From: an uncultured Burkholderiales bacterium
Lineage (GTDB): Bacteria; Pseudomonadota; Gammaproteobacteria; Burkholderiales; Burkholderiaceae
Assembly: GCA_946480465.1 (NCBI GenBank)
Contig: CAMLJY010000072.1
Coordinates: forward strand, 1 to 27,811
Reading direction: 5' to 3'
DNA: 27,811 bases
Shown here: positions 20,301 to 27,811 of the stretch, one piece after another
How positions within the stretch are numbered: the first letter of the stretch is position 1
Layout: each line of letters begins with the position of its first letter
Program-made: the position numbers and the translations under genes
Notes under the pieces: model-generated
What the model was told of the DNA's origin: nothing
The model's database searches: none
Seen by the model: only the letters and a program-made list of their open reading frames with translations

Positions 20301-23098
20301 CGGCCCAGCAGCTCGATGAGGCCGTCCGGACGATAACGTCCGAGGTCCCCGGTGTCGTACAGGCGTTCACCGGTCTCGGGGTGGGTGATGAAGCGGCTGG
20401 CCGTGCGTTGCGCGTCGTCCCAGTAGCCCTCGGCCAGGCCGGCTCCGCCGATGTAGACGCGGCCGCGCACCTGCGGCGGGCACGGCTGCAGCCGCGCGTC
20501 GCGCACCGACACCGTCTGGCCGGGCAGGGCCGTGCCGTAGGGAATGCTGGCCCAGCCGGGGTCGACCTCGCCGATGGGGTAGGCGATCGACCAGATCGAC
20601 GCTTCGGTGGCGCCGCCCAGGCTGTGCAGTTGCGCTGCGGGGCAGTGGCTTCGCACGCGCGCGGGCAGGTCCAGCGGAATCCAGTCGCCGCTCAGCAGCA
20701 CGGCGCGCAGCGTGGCGATGGTGTGGTCCCCGGTGGGGCCGGAGGACTCGACCAGCATGCGCATCAGCTGCGGTGCCGAGTTCCACACCGAGACGCGGTG
20801 CTCCGCGATCAGCGAGCGCCAGTGGAGCGGATCGCGCTGCTGCGGCGCATCGGGCAGCACCAGTGCGGCGCCGGCCGCGAAGGCGCCGAAGAGGTCGTAC
20901 ACCGAGAGGTCGAAGCCGAGCGAGGAGACCCCCAGGATGCGGTCCTGCGGCGCCAGCGCCAGCAGTGCGTTCACCGCCGCGGTGGTGTTCCAGGCCGCCT
21001 GGTGGCTGATCATCACCCCCTTGGGCAGGCCGGTGGTGCCGGAGGTGAAGATCACGTAGGCCAGGTCCTGCGGCCGCACCGGCGCGGGCTGGAAGGGCGG
21101 CAGGCCGGCTGCGTCGAAGCCTTCGGCGACTGCGAGCACGGCGCGCGGCTGCGGCGGGGCGGTGGCCGCTGCGCCGGCCGTGCCGCCGGGCTGCACCAGC
21201 ACGCAGCGCACGCGGCCGATCTGCAGCAGCTCGTGCTGCCGCCGTGGCGGCAGGGACGCGTCGATTGGAAGGTAGGCGCCGCCCGCCAGCAGCGTGCCCA
21301 CCACCGCCACGGCCTGTTCCCAGCCCTTGTGCATCAGCACGCCCACCAGTTCGCCCGTCCGCAGCCCTTGCGCCTGCAGCCAGCGCGCCACCGCCAGGCC
21401 TTCGGTCCACAGGGTGCGGTAGTCCAGGGCGCGCTGTGGGGTGATGAGGGCGCACGCGTGCGGCGTCCGTACCGCATGCGCCTGCACGCCGGCATGCAGC
21501 ACGCCGGGGGCGGGCCGCGGTGCGGCCGAGGCCATGGGCGGCGGGACGGGCGCAGGCAGTGGCGCCGCGAGCCGCCAGCTGCCTGGCTCGTCGGCCAGGC
21601 GGCGCAGCAGCGCGCATTGCGCCTCGAACATCGCGTCGAGCACGCCGGGCTCGAACAGCGCTTCCACCGCGTCCCAGTGGAAGACGAGCTCGCCATCGGC
21701 CTCGCTCGCCTGGTGGTCCAGCCAGACCTGCGGTGTCTGGCTGACGGCGTGCACCACCGGGCCAAAGCATGCCAGCGCCTCGCGGTCGCGGCCGGCTTGC
21801 CCGTCCGGGCCGCCCAGGCCCAGCGCGCTGGTGAAGACCACCGGCATCAGCGCCTGCAGCGCCGGGCGGCGGTGGTGCTGGGCCCATTCGCGCAGCACCT
21901 GCACGCCGTTGAAGCCGCGGTGGTCCAGGTCGTCCATCAGCTGCCGCTGCAAGGCGGCGGCACGCTGCGCAAAGTGGGTGCCGGCCTCGCGGTGGTCCAC
22001 CTCCAGCAGGCTCAGCGAGGTGAAGTCGCCCACCACCGCCTCCACTTGCGGATGCCAAGGCGGGCGGTTGAACAGCGTGAGGTTCAGCGTGTAGTGCGGC
22101 GTGCTGCTCCAGCGCGTCAGAACCTCGGCAAAGGCGGCCAGCAGCAGGCCGGACGGCGTCAGGCCGGCTTCTCGTGCGGTCGATTTCAGGCGCGTCCAGC
22201 GCGCCCGGTCCAGGCCTCCGGCGCGGCGGCTGAAGCGCGGCGGGCCGCCGGCGTGCGGGCGCAGCGGCAGCGCCGGCGCGGCGGGCAGGCTGTCCAGGCG
22301 CGCCGTCCAGTAGCGCCGATGGTGAGCGTGCGCGGTGTCGGCCTGCTGCCGTTCGGCGAGCACGCAATCGCGGAAGCGGAGCGCCAGCGGCGGCAGGGGC
22401 GCGTCGGGCTGTTCGACCAGTTGCCGCCACTCGTGGAACAGGATCAGCATGCTGCCGGCATCCATCAGCAGCATGTCCAGGCTGAAGTGCAGGCGCAGGC
22501 CGCCGCCCGGCAGGCGGGTGGCGCGCACGTCGAACAGCGGCCAGCGGTCGGCTGGATGCACGGCATGGGACAGGGCCTGGCGCGTGGCCTGCAGCCGCGC
22601 CTGGACCTGCGCCTCGTCGTCCGCCGAGGCGTCTTCCACCGCCACGCGGTAGGGCGGCACCTCGGCCAGCACGCGCTGCTGGCCGTCGGCTTGGATGAAG
22701 GCGCGCAGCATGTCGTGGCGCTCGATCAGGCGCTGCAGCGCGGCTTCGAAACGCGCCAGGTCCAGGCCGCGTGCGTCGGCCTCGAAGTAGAAGTGCGTGG
22801 AGACGCCGCCCAGCTCGATCTCCTCGCGCCGGCCCAGCCAGTAGGCGTGCTGGACGTCGGTGAGCGGAAACGGGCGGTGCCGGTCTGCCGGCGCGGGTTG
22901 CAGGACGGCCGCAGGCGGTGGAGCCGGCGGCGCGTCGGCGCGCTGGCGCAGCAGCGCCAGCAGCGCCGGGCGGTGCTCGCGCAGCGCGTCGCGCAGGTCC
23001 GGCGTCAGGGCCTGGGCGTGGCCGCGCACCTGCAGCGCGTCGTCCACCACGGCCAGCCGCACACCGGCGTGGGCCAGGCGGGTGAGCAGCTCATGCAT
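17318..23098 (-). CDS. NRPS: docking-Cy-A(Cys, embedded MT-like)-T-thioester reductase
   Basis: A 1926-residue single-module synthetase. Residues 1-52 are a TubC-N-like docking domain. The condensation domain is of the heterocyclization type: FPLTDVQHAYWLGR at 77-90, the DxxxxD motif intact as Asp208 and Asp213 (DMLLMD), plus Thr423 (VFTS) and Asp461 (QTPQVWLD), both linked to ring formation. The A domain code reads D730 L731 Y734 N773 L801 S803 L827 I835 W836 K1411, i.e. DLYNLSLIWK, a cysteine code. A methyltransferase-like domain (about 1022-1370, VLELGAGWGSAT) is inserted between A8 and A10, as in pyochelin and yersiniabactin synthetases, where it methylates or epimerizes. The carrier Ser is Ser1468 (FDVGGDSL). 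The C-terminal reductase (about 1560-1926) has LLTGAAGWLGAYL and NGYAQSK (Tyr1728, Lys1732) and should release an aldehyde or alcohol with NADPH. The start overlaps the NRPS-1 stop by 8 bp. Confidence 0.94.
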   Translation of the reverse strand: MHELLTRLAHAGVRLAVVDDALQVRGHAQALTPDLRDALREHRPALLALLRQRADAPPAPPPAAVLQPAPADRHRPFPLTDVQHAYWLGRREEIELGGVSTHFYFEADARGLDLARFEAALQRLIERHDMLRAFIQADGQQRVLAEVPPYRVAVEDASADDEAQVQARLQATRQALSHAVHPADRWPLFDVRATRLPGGGLRLHFSLDMLLMDAGSMLILFHEWRQLVEQPDAPLPPLALRFRDCVLAERQQADTAHAHHRRYWTARLDSLPAAPALPLRPHAGGPPRFSRRAGGLDRARWTRLKSTAREAGLTPSGLLLAAFAEVLTRWSSTPHYTLNLTLFNRPPWHPQVEAVVGDFTSLSLLEVDHREAGTHFAQRAAALQRQLMDDLDHRGFNGVQVLREWAQHHRRPALQALMPVVFTSALGLGGPDGQAGRDREALACFGPVVHAVSQTPQVWLDHQASEADGELVFHWDAVEALFEPGVLDAMFEAQCALLRRLADEPGSWRLAAPLPAPVPPPMASAAPRPAPGVLHAGVQAHAVRTPHACALITPQRALDYRTLWTEGLAVARWLQAQGLRTGELVGVLMHKGWEQAVAVVGTLLAGGAYLPIDASLPPRRQHELLQIGRVRCVLVQPGGTAGAAATAPPQPRAVLAVAEGFDAAGLPPFQPAPVRPQDLAYVIFTSGTTGLPKGVMISHQAAWNTTAAVNALLALAPQDRILGVSSLGFDLSVYDLFGAFAAGAALVLPDAPQQRDPLHWRSLIAEHRVSVWNSAPQLMRMLVESSGPTGDHTIATLRAVLLSGDWIPLDLPARVRSHCPAAQLHSLGGATEASIWSIAYPIGEVDPGWASIPYGTALPGQTVSVRDARLQPCPPQVRGRVYIGGAGLAEGYWDDAQRTASRFITHPETGERLYDTGDLGRYRPDGLIELLGRDDEQVKIRGHRVEPGEVAAVLRQHPEIRAAVVRAVGTPQDRQLAAYVQLADGPLPTLGRRLQADAQPDAPADASSSVAALSLAAAAVAPRPWTTELQALWDHLDAYHLAAVVHALRRFGHGRAGDVLTVPSLLARGVAARYQRWLQRAVDALCGAGLLRADEPLYRIVHDWDEPDLPRLARETEERLCTTLGFSADEARWLTRTADSLHEVLTEHTHSAEIYVANATAGLYQRLFEDNHAQLVQVMQALAAQRPAGLSVLELGAGWGSATQHLLPVLRGQDRYLFTDISEYFIQRAQARFGDRHPGLRFARCDADLPPEVQGLDRHAFDVVLAVSMLHDVRDVRATLGHVATLLKPGGRLVLLEQTRFMRSMDLHMGLQQGFDAATDTDLRPRHALLSADEWEQVLAQAGFAAVQVLRTPGSATDHLGFHVIVAAAPLQATTLDEPALRAYLRSRLPEALVPRHLVQLQRMPVTANGKLDLQALPPVSEADRHDAPPAAAPRTDTERLLLACWSAALPDRTLGIFDNFFDVGGDSLVATRVVREIGQRCGCTVEIHELLAHPTVAALAPLVDVKRAAPVATETAVPAATSVFPALAEPPQRLTADVEQLAALLPPQEGPAAVPVALAQSRAVLLTGAAGWLGAYLLRELLVRSAAHVVCPVRAPDAPGAMARIQDNLRRHGITLPPGWEQRVRAEAADLAQPHCGLGDEPWRAWCEGIDHIVHAAASIDTQADYAAMRGPNVLAVHHLLQLARQHHAKPIVFSSSHAVCLSRAEDGFRISVDESLRPPTALLNGYAQSKWVAEQLLARAGSDQLPIRVLRIPHVIPAGESTHVPRDALLHSTLATARAAGGLPDWPDSRVDAVPVDLLAAVMVDLVGWTGGFALGTIALPAAPSLPQVIRWVLAGSGLAAPPTVALQHWFEQCRQAIRHGSVPPKAALLATRLLQDTDAGVVLQALCGDCAVDVQHLARHPAWQRLEAIDWQAYWTRYGSRAF

Positions 23099-26000
23099 GG
23101 GCTTCTCCCCGGCGCGCGCGTTGGATGTCCTGCATCGCCGTCCAGGCTTGCAGCAGGGCGTCCAGGTTCAACGGTTTCATCATCGAGTAGTGCGTGGCAC
23201 GGACTGGTGCGGCATGCACCGGGCCGCGCGTGAAGGCCGACCAGCCCCAGTCTTCCCGGGCCGCGGCGGGGTGGTCGCCGAACTCGGCCACCGCGCCTTC
23301 GCTCGCGCGCAGCACGCAGATACCGGCGCCGATGGCCGCGTTCGTCGGGTGATAGCGGCGTGCGGCCTGGATCACCGCGCTGAAGACCGCATGCACGGGT
23401 CGCAGCAGCGCGGTGTCCAGCGCCAGCGCCGCGCCTTGCGCCGCGGCGTGGGCCAGCACGTGTGCGAGCGGGTCGGTGCCGTGCCGCGGCGCGGTGGCGG
23501 TGGCCACCGCGGCGGCATCGAAGCCGATGTCCAGGTCCTGCACGAACCAGTTCGCCAGCGTGTGCGGGTCCACCGGCGCGTGCTGCAGTGGCGCCGGGCT
23601 GTCGATCAGCAGCAGCGGCTCCAGCGCCTCGCCCTGCGCTTCCAGCTGGCGCGCCATCTCGAAGGCGATGACGCCGCCCGAGGACCAGCCGCCCAGCCGG
23701 TAAGGCCCCTGTGGCTGGACCTGGCGCAGCGCCTGCAGGTACAGCGTGGCCATGGCTTCCACCGTGTCCAGCGGCGGCTGCTCGCCTTGCAGCCCGGCCG
23801 CCTGCAGGGCGTGCACCGGCCCGGGCAGGCGCTGCGCCAGTGCGCTGTAGCACAGCACGTTGCCGCCCGCGGGGTGCACCAGGAACAGGGGATGGCCGCT
23901 GCCTTCGGCCTTTAGAACCACCAGCGGCGACCAGGCCTGCTGCCGTGCCAGGCGCTCGGCGAGACGGGCGATGGTGCGCCCTTCCAGCAGCGCGCCCAGC
24001 GGCAGCCGGCAGCCGGTGTGCGCGGCCACGCGGGCGAGCACGCGCACCGCGGCGAACGACTGGCCGCCCAGCGCGAAGAAGTCGTCGTCGACGCCGAGGT
24101 CCGGCTGCTCCAGCACCTCGGCCCAGATGCGCGCCAGCAGGGCCTCGGTCGGGTTGCGGGGCGCGACGCGCGCCGGCGCGGCCGGCGCCGCCGTGTCGAC
24201 GTCCAGCCGCTCCAGCGCCTGGCGATCGACCTTGCCGGGGCCCGTCAGGGGCAGGGCGGCCAGCAGCGTCACCAGCGCCGGCACCATGTGCGGCGGCAGG
24301 CGTTGGCGCAGGAAGGCTTGCAGTTCGCCGGCCGTGGCATCGGCGCCGGGATGGGCGACGACGAAGGCACGCAGCTGCCGGCCGGCGCCGCCGCCGGTGG
24401 CCAGCACCACCGCCGATGCCACGGCCGGGTGCGCCAGCAGCGCCTGTTCCACCTCGCCCGGCTCCACGCGCAGGCCCTGGATCTTCACTTGCTGGTCGCT
24501 GCGGCCCAGGAACTCGATGCGGCCGTCGGGTAGGTAACGCCCCAAATCGCCGGTGCGGTACAGGCGTTCGCCGCTGCGCGGATGGCTGATGAAGGCGGCG
24601 GCAGTCTTGTCCGGGTCGTTCCAGTAGCCCAGCGCCAGACCGGTGCCGGCGATGTGCAGGTGGCCGGCCACCCAGTCGGGCGCGTCCTGCCCGTCTTCGT
24701 CCAGCACGTGCCAGCGCTGGTTGGCCAGCGGACGGCCATAGGGGATGCTGGGCCGCCGCGCATCGGCCGCGTCGATCGCGTGATAGATGGACCAGATCGA
24801 CGCCTCGGTCGCCCCGCCCAGGCTGATGACCCGCGCCTGCGGCGCGATGCGCCGCACCTGCGCGGGCAGGCTGACCGGAATCCAGTCGCCGCTGAGCATC
24901 ACGGTGCGCAGGGCGGGCAGCTGCTGGGCATTGGCCGAGGCGGCTTCGGCCAGCAGCTGCATCAGCGCCGGCACCGAGTTCCAAAGGGTCACGCGCCGCG
25001 CGGCCAGCCGTGCCAGCCAGGCCGCGGGGTCCAGCAACTCGGCCGGGGCCGGCAGCACCAGCGTCGCGCCGACGGACAGCGGCCCGAAGAGGTCGTAGAC
25101 CGACAGGTCGAAGTGCAGCGCCGAGAGGCCGAAGACCGCGTCTTCTTCGCCGATGCCGAATCGCTGGTTGATGTCGGCCACGGTGTTCAGCGCGCCGCGG
25201 TGGTCGATCATCACGCCCTTGGGCGTGCCGGTGGAGCCGGAGGTGAAGATGACGTAGGCCAGGTGCTGCCGCCCCGTGTCGACCGACTCGGCTTGCGGCG
25301 GCGTGCCGTCCGGGCACTGCGCCACCTCGTCGCCGTCGACGCAGGTGAGCGCCATGCCCGCCGGCAGCGCCAGCCCGGGCGCCAGCGCGGTGCGGCTCAC
25401 GGCGTGCGTGGCGCGCACGTCGCCTAACAGAAAAGTGACGCGTGCGGTGGGCCAGGCCGGGTCGATGGGCACGTAGGCGGCGCCGGCGCGCAGCACGCCG
25501 TGCACGGCCACCACCTGCTCCCAGCCCTTGTCCAGAAGCACGGGCACGCGGTCGCCGGGCTGCACGCCGGCGTGGCGCAGCGCATGCGCCAGCCGGTTGG
25601 CCTGCGCATGCAGCTCGGCATAGCTCAGCTCGCGGCGCGGGTCGGCCACCGCGCAGCGGCTCGGCCAGCGCGCGGCGGCGCGGCACAGGCCTTCGTGCAG
25701 CAGGCCGCTCGGGCCCGGCCGGGCGGTGTCGTTCACGGCGAGGCGGCGGGCGCGCTGCGCTTCGGGCAGCAGGTCGAAGGCGGTGGCGTGCCAGGCTTCG
25801 TCCAGCTGCGCCAGCTGCAGCAGCAGCCGGCGATGCGCCGCCTGCATCGCGTCCAGCAGGCCGGGCGGGAAGCAGGTCTCGATGGCATCCCACACCACCC
25901 ACAGGCGGCCGTCCTGCAGTTCCCAGAACTGGTGGTCCAGCATCACCTGCGGCGTTTCCAGCGCGCCGGCATAGGGCACCGGCAGCGGCGGCATGAACAG

Positions 26001-27356
26001 TCCGCTGCCGACGACGAAGGGGCACGGTGCGCGGCCGGGCGTGTTCTGGGCCTGGTTCAGCGCCTGCATCACCTTCACGCCGCTCCAGTGCGTGTGCGCG
26101 AGATCGTCGGCCATGCGCCGCTGCAGGGCCCCTGCGCGCCGGCTGAAGGGGCCGGGCTCGCGCCAGTCCACCTCCAGCGGGTACAGCGCCGCGAAGTTGC
26201 CCAGCACCTCCGACACCTGGGGGTGCATCGGCCGCCGCTGCGTGACCATGTTGCTCAGCAGGAAGTGGCGCGAGCCGCTCCAGTGGGCCAGCACCTGCGC
26301 GAAGGCAGCGAAGAGCGCGCCGGTGGGCGTGAGTCCGTGCGCCGCCGCGTGCTGCTTGAACGCGGCCCAGGCTTCGGCCGGCAACAGGGTCTCCCGGCGT
26401 TCCAGCCACGAGCGCTGTGCGCGGGCCTGCTCCGGCTGCAGCGGCACCGGCGGCGGGCCGGGCAGGTGCGGCATGCGCTGCAGCCAGTAGCGGCGCGAGC
26501 GCTCGCCCAGCGGCGAGGCTTCGATGCGCCTCAGCGCCTGCAGGCAGTCCCGGTAGCTCAGCGCGAGCGGCGGCAAGGTGGTGGCGGGGTCGTCGTAGAG
26601 GCGGCGTGCGTCGTCCATCAGCTTCACGCTCCCGTAGCCGTCGCTGAAGAAGTTGTTGTTGTTCCAGTGCAGGCGCGCCTGGCCGTCGCCATGCAGGCTG
26701 ATCGCGCACTCGAACCACGGCCAGCGGTCCAGCGGCAGCGTGCGGCGCGAGAACACGCGGCGCGTGTCCTGCAGCGCGCGCTGCTGCCCGGGCAGCGGCA
26801 GTCGGCGCAGGTCGTGCACCTGCACCGCCAGCGGCGTGAAGACCGCGATGGGCTGCAGCTGCCGTTGCGGCGTCAGCACGCACAGGTTGCGGCGCTGGCG
26901 CCGCAGGGCCTGGTTCAGGGCGGCCTCGAAGCGGCGGGGGTCCAGCCCCGGCCAGTCCAACTCCAGGTAGGAATGCGGGCGGACGTGGAAGGCGACGTCT
27001 TCCCGCTCGGCCATCAGGAAGGCCGCCTGCAGGTCGCTCGGTTCGAAGGGCGCGGGGTCCTGCTCGATATCAGGCTCGATCCGGGGCAGGACGTCCGCCG
27101 CGTCGCCGCTGGGGGCATCGGCGGCGGGGGGTGGGGCGGCAAGCCAGGCCAGCAGACCGCGCTTGTGGCGGCGCAGCCGCGCCAGCCGATCGGCGGTCAG
27201 CCATCCCGACGGGGCATGGACGGCGAGCTGGCCGTCCGGCTCGCGGCCCAGGCGCACAGCCCCGTCACACAGCTCGGCCAGCAGCCGATTCAGGTCCCCA
27301 TCGATGCTCACAAGCGCTTCCCACTGCTTTGCGCCGCCTGCGTCGTTCCATGGCAT
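23091..27356 (-). CDS. NRPS: docking-divergent Cy-A(Cys)-T-thioesterase
   Basis: A single-module synthetase of up to 1421 residues. Residues 19-72 form a TubC-N-like docking domain (LNRLLAELCDGAVRL, HAPSGWLT). The Cy-type condensation domain (about 103-520) is divergent: FEPSDLQAAFLMAER replaces the usual entry motif, the DxxxxD motif has become N234-D239, and the Thr of VFTS is Gly450, while Asp474 is kept. The A domain code reads D750 L751 Y754 N793 M820 S822 L846 I854 W855 K1042, i.e. DLYNMSLIWK, a cysteine code. The carrier Ser is Ser1100 (FALGGQS). The type I thioesterase (about 1148-1421) has Ser1225 in GWSSG, Asp1252 in LLLIDSP and His1389, and should release an acid or a macrocycle. 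It is the first gene of the operon. ATG 27356 lacks a ribosome-binding site; GTG 27311, with GGGAAG just upstream, is an equally good start and trims 15 residues. Confidence 0.94.
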   Translation of the reverse strand: MPWNDAGGAKQWEALVSIDGDLNRLLAELCDGAVRLGREPDGQLAVHAPSGWLTADRLARLRRHKRGLLAWLAAPPPAADAPSGDAADVLPRIEPDIEQDPAPFEPSDLQAAFLMAEREDVAFHVRPHSYLELDWPGLDPRRFEAALNQALRRQRRNLCVLTPQRQLQPIAVFTPLAVQVHDLRRLPLPGQQRALQDTRRVFSRRTLPLDRWPWFECAISLHGDGQARLHWNNNNFFSDGYGSVKLMDDARRLYDDPATTLPPLALSYRDCLQALRRIEASPLGERSRRYWLQRMPHLPGPPPVPLQPEQARAQRSWLERRETLLPAEAWAAFKQHAAAHGLTPTGALFAAFAQVLAHWSGSRHFLLSNMVTQRRPMHPQVSEVLGNFAALYPLEVDWREPGPFSRRAGALQRRMADDLAHTHWSGVKVMQALNQAQNTPGRAPCPFVVGSGLFMPPLPVPYAGALETPQVMLDHQFWELQDGRLWVVWDAIETCFPPGLLDAMQAAHRRLLLQLAQLDEAWHATAFDLLPEAQRARRLAVNDTARPGPSGLLHEGLCRAAARWPSRCAVADPRRELSYAELHAQANRLAHALRHAGVQPGDRVPVLLDKGWEQVVAVHGVLRAGAAYVPIDPAWPTARVTFLLGDVRATHAVSRTALAPGLALPAGMALTCVDGDEVAQCPDGTPPQAESVDTGRQHLAYVIFTSGSTGTPKGVMIDHRGALNTVADINQRFGIGEEDAVFGLSALHFDLSVYDLFGPLSVGATLVLPAPAELLDPAAWLARLAARRVTLWNSVPALMQLLAEAASANAQQLPALRTVMLSGDWIPVSLPAQVRRIAPQARVISLGGATEASIWSIYHAIDAADARRPSIPYGRPLANQRWHVLDEDGQDAPDWVAGHLHIAGTGLALGYWNDPDKTAAAFISHPRSGERLYRTGDLGRYLPDGRIEFLGRSDQQVKIQGLRVEPGEVEQALLAHPAVASAVVLATGGGAGRQLRAFVVAHPGADATAGELQAFLRQRLPPHMVPALVTLLAALPLTGPGKVDRQALERLDVDTAAPAAPARVAPRNPTEALLARIWAEVLEQPDLGVDDDFFALGGQSFAAVRVLARVAAHTGCRLPLGALLEGRTIARLAERLARQQAWSPLVVLKAEGSGHPLFLVHPAGGNVLCYSALAQRLPGPVHALQAAGLQGEQPPLDTVEAMATLYLQALRQVQPQGPYRLGGWSSGGVIAFEMARQLEAQGEALEPLLLIDSPAPLQHAPVDPHTLANWFVQDLDIGFDAAAVATATAPRHGTDPLAHVLAHAAAQGAALALDTALLRPVHAVFSAVIQAARRYHPTNAAIGAGICVLRASEGAVAEFGDHPAAAREDWGWSAFTRGPVHAAPVRATHYSMMKPLNLDALLQAWTAMQDIQRARRGEAHA

Positions 27357-27535
27357 GGGCGGCCGGGCATCGTGGCCGAGGTGCGCAGGCCGTGCCAGCT
27401 CTCAAATCGGGCAGCTATGGATTACCCGGGGGTGTCGGGCGCCGGCCCGGCGAGGGGGGCGATGGCCGCGTCCGTCGCGGGTTGGGAAGCGGCGGCGGAC
27501 GCCTTGGCGGCCGTTCCTGACCGGCTATCGGCTGC
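27357..27535 (-). promoter_or_regulatory. Spacer expected to hold the NRPS operon promoter
   Basis: This 179-bp non-coding stretch separates the MarR-family gene from NRPS-1, both on the minus strand. A promoter for the 17-kb operon is expected here or further upstream of the MarR gene. A TTGAGA string occurs on the minus strand near 27400, without a matching -10 box. No lux-box-like dyad of the kind seen at 2371-2390 was found. Confidence 0.3.
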
Positions 27536-27811
27536 TCACGCCGCGCCGTCGGTGCGCGCGCAGGCCACCTTGTGCAGCAGCTCCACCAGCATCGCGCGTT
27601 CGGCCGGGCTCAGCGTGGTCAGCGCGGTGCGCTCGGCTTCCAGGATGGCCTGCGTGGCCTGCCGGGCCAGCGCCTCGCCTTCGGGCGTGGCCTGCAGCAC
27701 CTGCGCGCGGCGGTCGGTGGCGCTGGGCTGGCGGCGCACCAGGCCGCGCGCTTCCAGCTTGTCGATCCACATCGTGATGTTGGGCGCCGTCACCGCCAGC
27801 GCGCGCGCCAG
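27536..27811 (-). CDS. MarR-family transcriptional regulator (5' truncated)
   Basis: The frame is open to the window edge, so only the C-terminal 91 residues are seen. They begin in the recognition helix (LARALAVTAPNITMWIDKLEARGLV) and continue through the MarR wing, with the family's D-R-R element (SATDRRAQVLQATPEGEALA), and end with the long dimerization helices (LSPAERAMLVELLHKV). MarR proteins usually repress a neighbouring operon and let go on binding a phenolic or other small ligand. It lies 179 bp upstream of NRPS-1 and reads in the same direction, so it is a candidate regulator of the operon. That link is inference from position. Confidence 0.88.
   Translation of the reverse strand: MARALAVTAPNITMWIDKLEARGLVRRQPSATDRRAQVLQATPEGEALARQATQAILEAERTALTTLSPAERAMLVELLHKVACARTDGAA

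Noticed and set aside
18617..23233. A 1538-codon open frame on the plus strand opposite NRPS-2
   Set aside because: It mirrors a well-supported NRPS gene, has shadow-type composition (Gln, His, Arg, Gly rich) and no recognisable family.
23005..26883. A 1292-codon second frame on the minus strand within NRPS-1
   Set aside because: It is an Arg/Ala-rich shadow of NRPS-1 in another frame; all NRPS motifs are in the chosen frame.

Overview
The window is very GC-rich, tightly packed DNA. Its codon use and gene types (HupE/UreJ, MMPL with a LolA-like partner, GntR/FCD, DUF4070-type radical SAM) suggest a betaproteobacterium of the order Burkholderiales. That placement is inference. No rRNA, tRNA, CRISPR array or insertion sequence was recognised.

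Layout. (1) 1-1261: the 3' part of a GntR/FCD regulator and an exported intradiol dioxygenase-like protein, probably the edge of a neighbouring locus. (2) 1262-9559, plus strand: a regulatory spacer, a LuxR-type regulator, a HupE/UreJ membrane protein, a 1585-residue loading and extension protein (FAAL-ACP-KS-DH-ACP) and a translationally coupled GMC oxidoreductase. (3) 9585-10046, minus strand: a GNAT acetyltransferase. (4) 10211-27356, minus strand: one operon of seven genes with overlaps or very short gaps. In order of transcription these are NRPS-1 (docking-Cy-A-T-TE), NRPS-2 (docking-Cy-A[embedded MT-like]-T-reductase), a small four-helix membrane protein, an MMPL/RND transporter, a LolA-like outer-membrane lipoprotein-sorting protein, an outer-membrane barrel and a B12-binding radical SAM enzyme. 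(5) 27536-27811: the 3' part of a MarR-family regulator.

Regions 2 and 4 form a hybrid PKS/NRPS biosynthetic cluster. The FAAL should activate a fatty acid as acyl-AMP and load it on ACP1, and the KS should extend it once on ACP2. The two NRPS modules both carry the cysteine specificity code (DLYN[M/L]SLIWK) and Cy-type condensation domains. A fatty-acyl chain carrying cysteine-derived thiazoline(s) is therefore the most economical product hypothesis. The MMPL, LolA-like and barrel genes look like a dedicated route to the outer membrane or outside, and HupE could handle a metal. No AT, KR, phosphopantetheinyl transferase or luxI is visible, so these would have to be encoded elsewhere.

The oddest points are: a TubC-N-like docking domain at the C-terminus of the radical SAM enzyme; two separate chain-release domains (TE and reductase) on two terminal-looking cysteine modules; an extension module whose AT and linker are cut out; and a Cy domain in NRPS-1 that has lost an Asp and a Thr important for heterocyclization.
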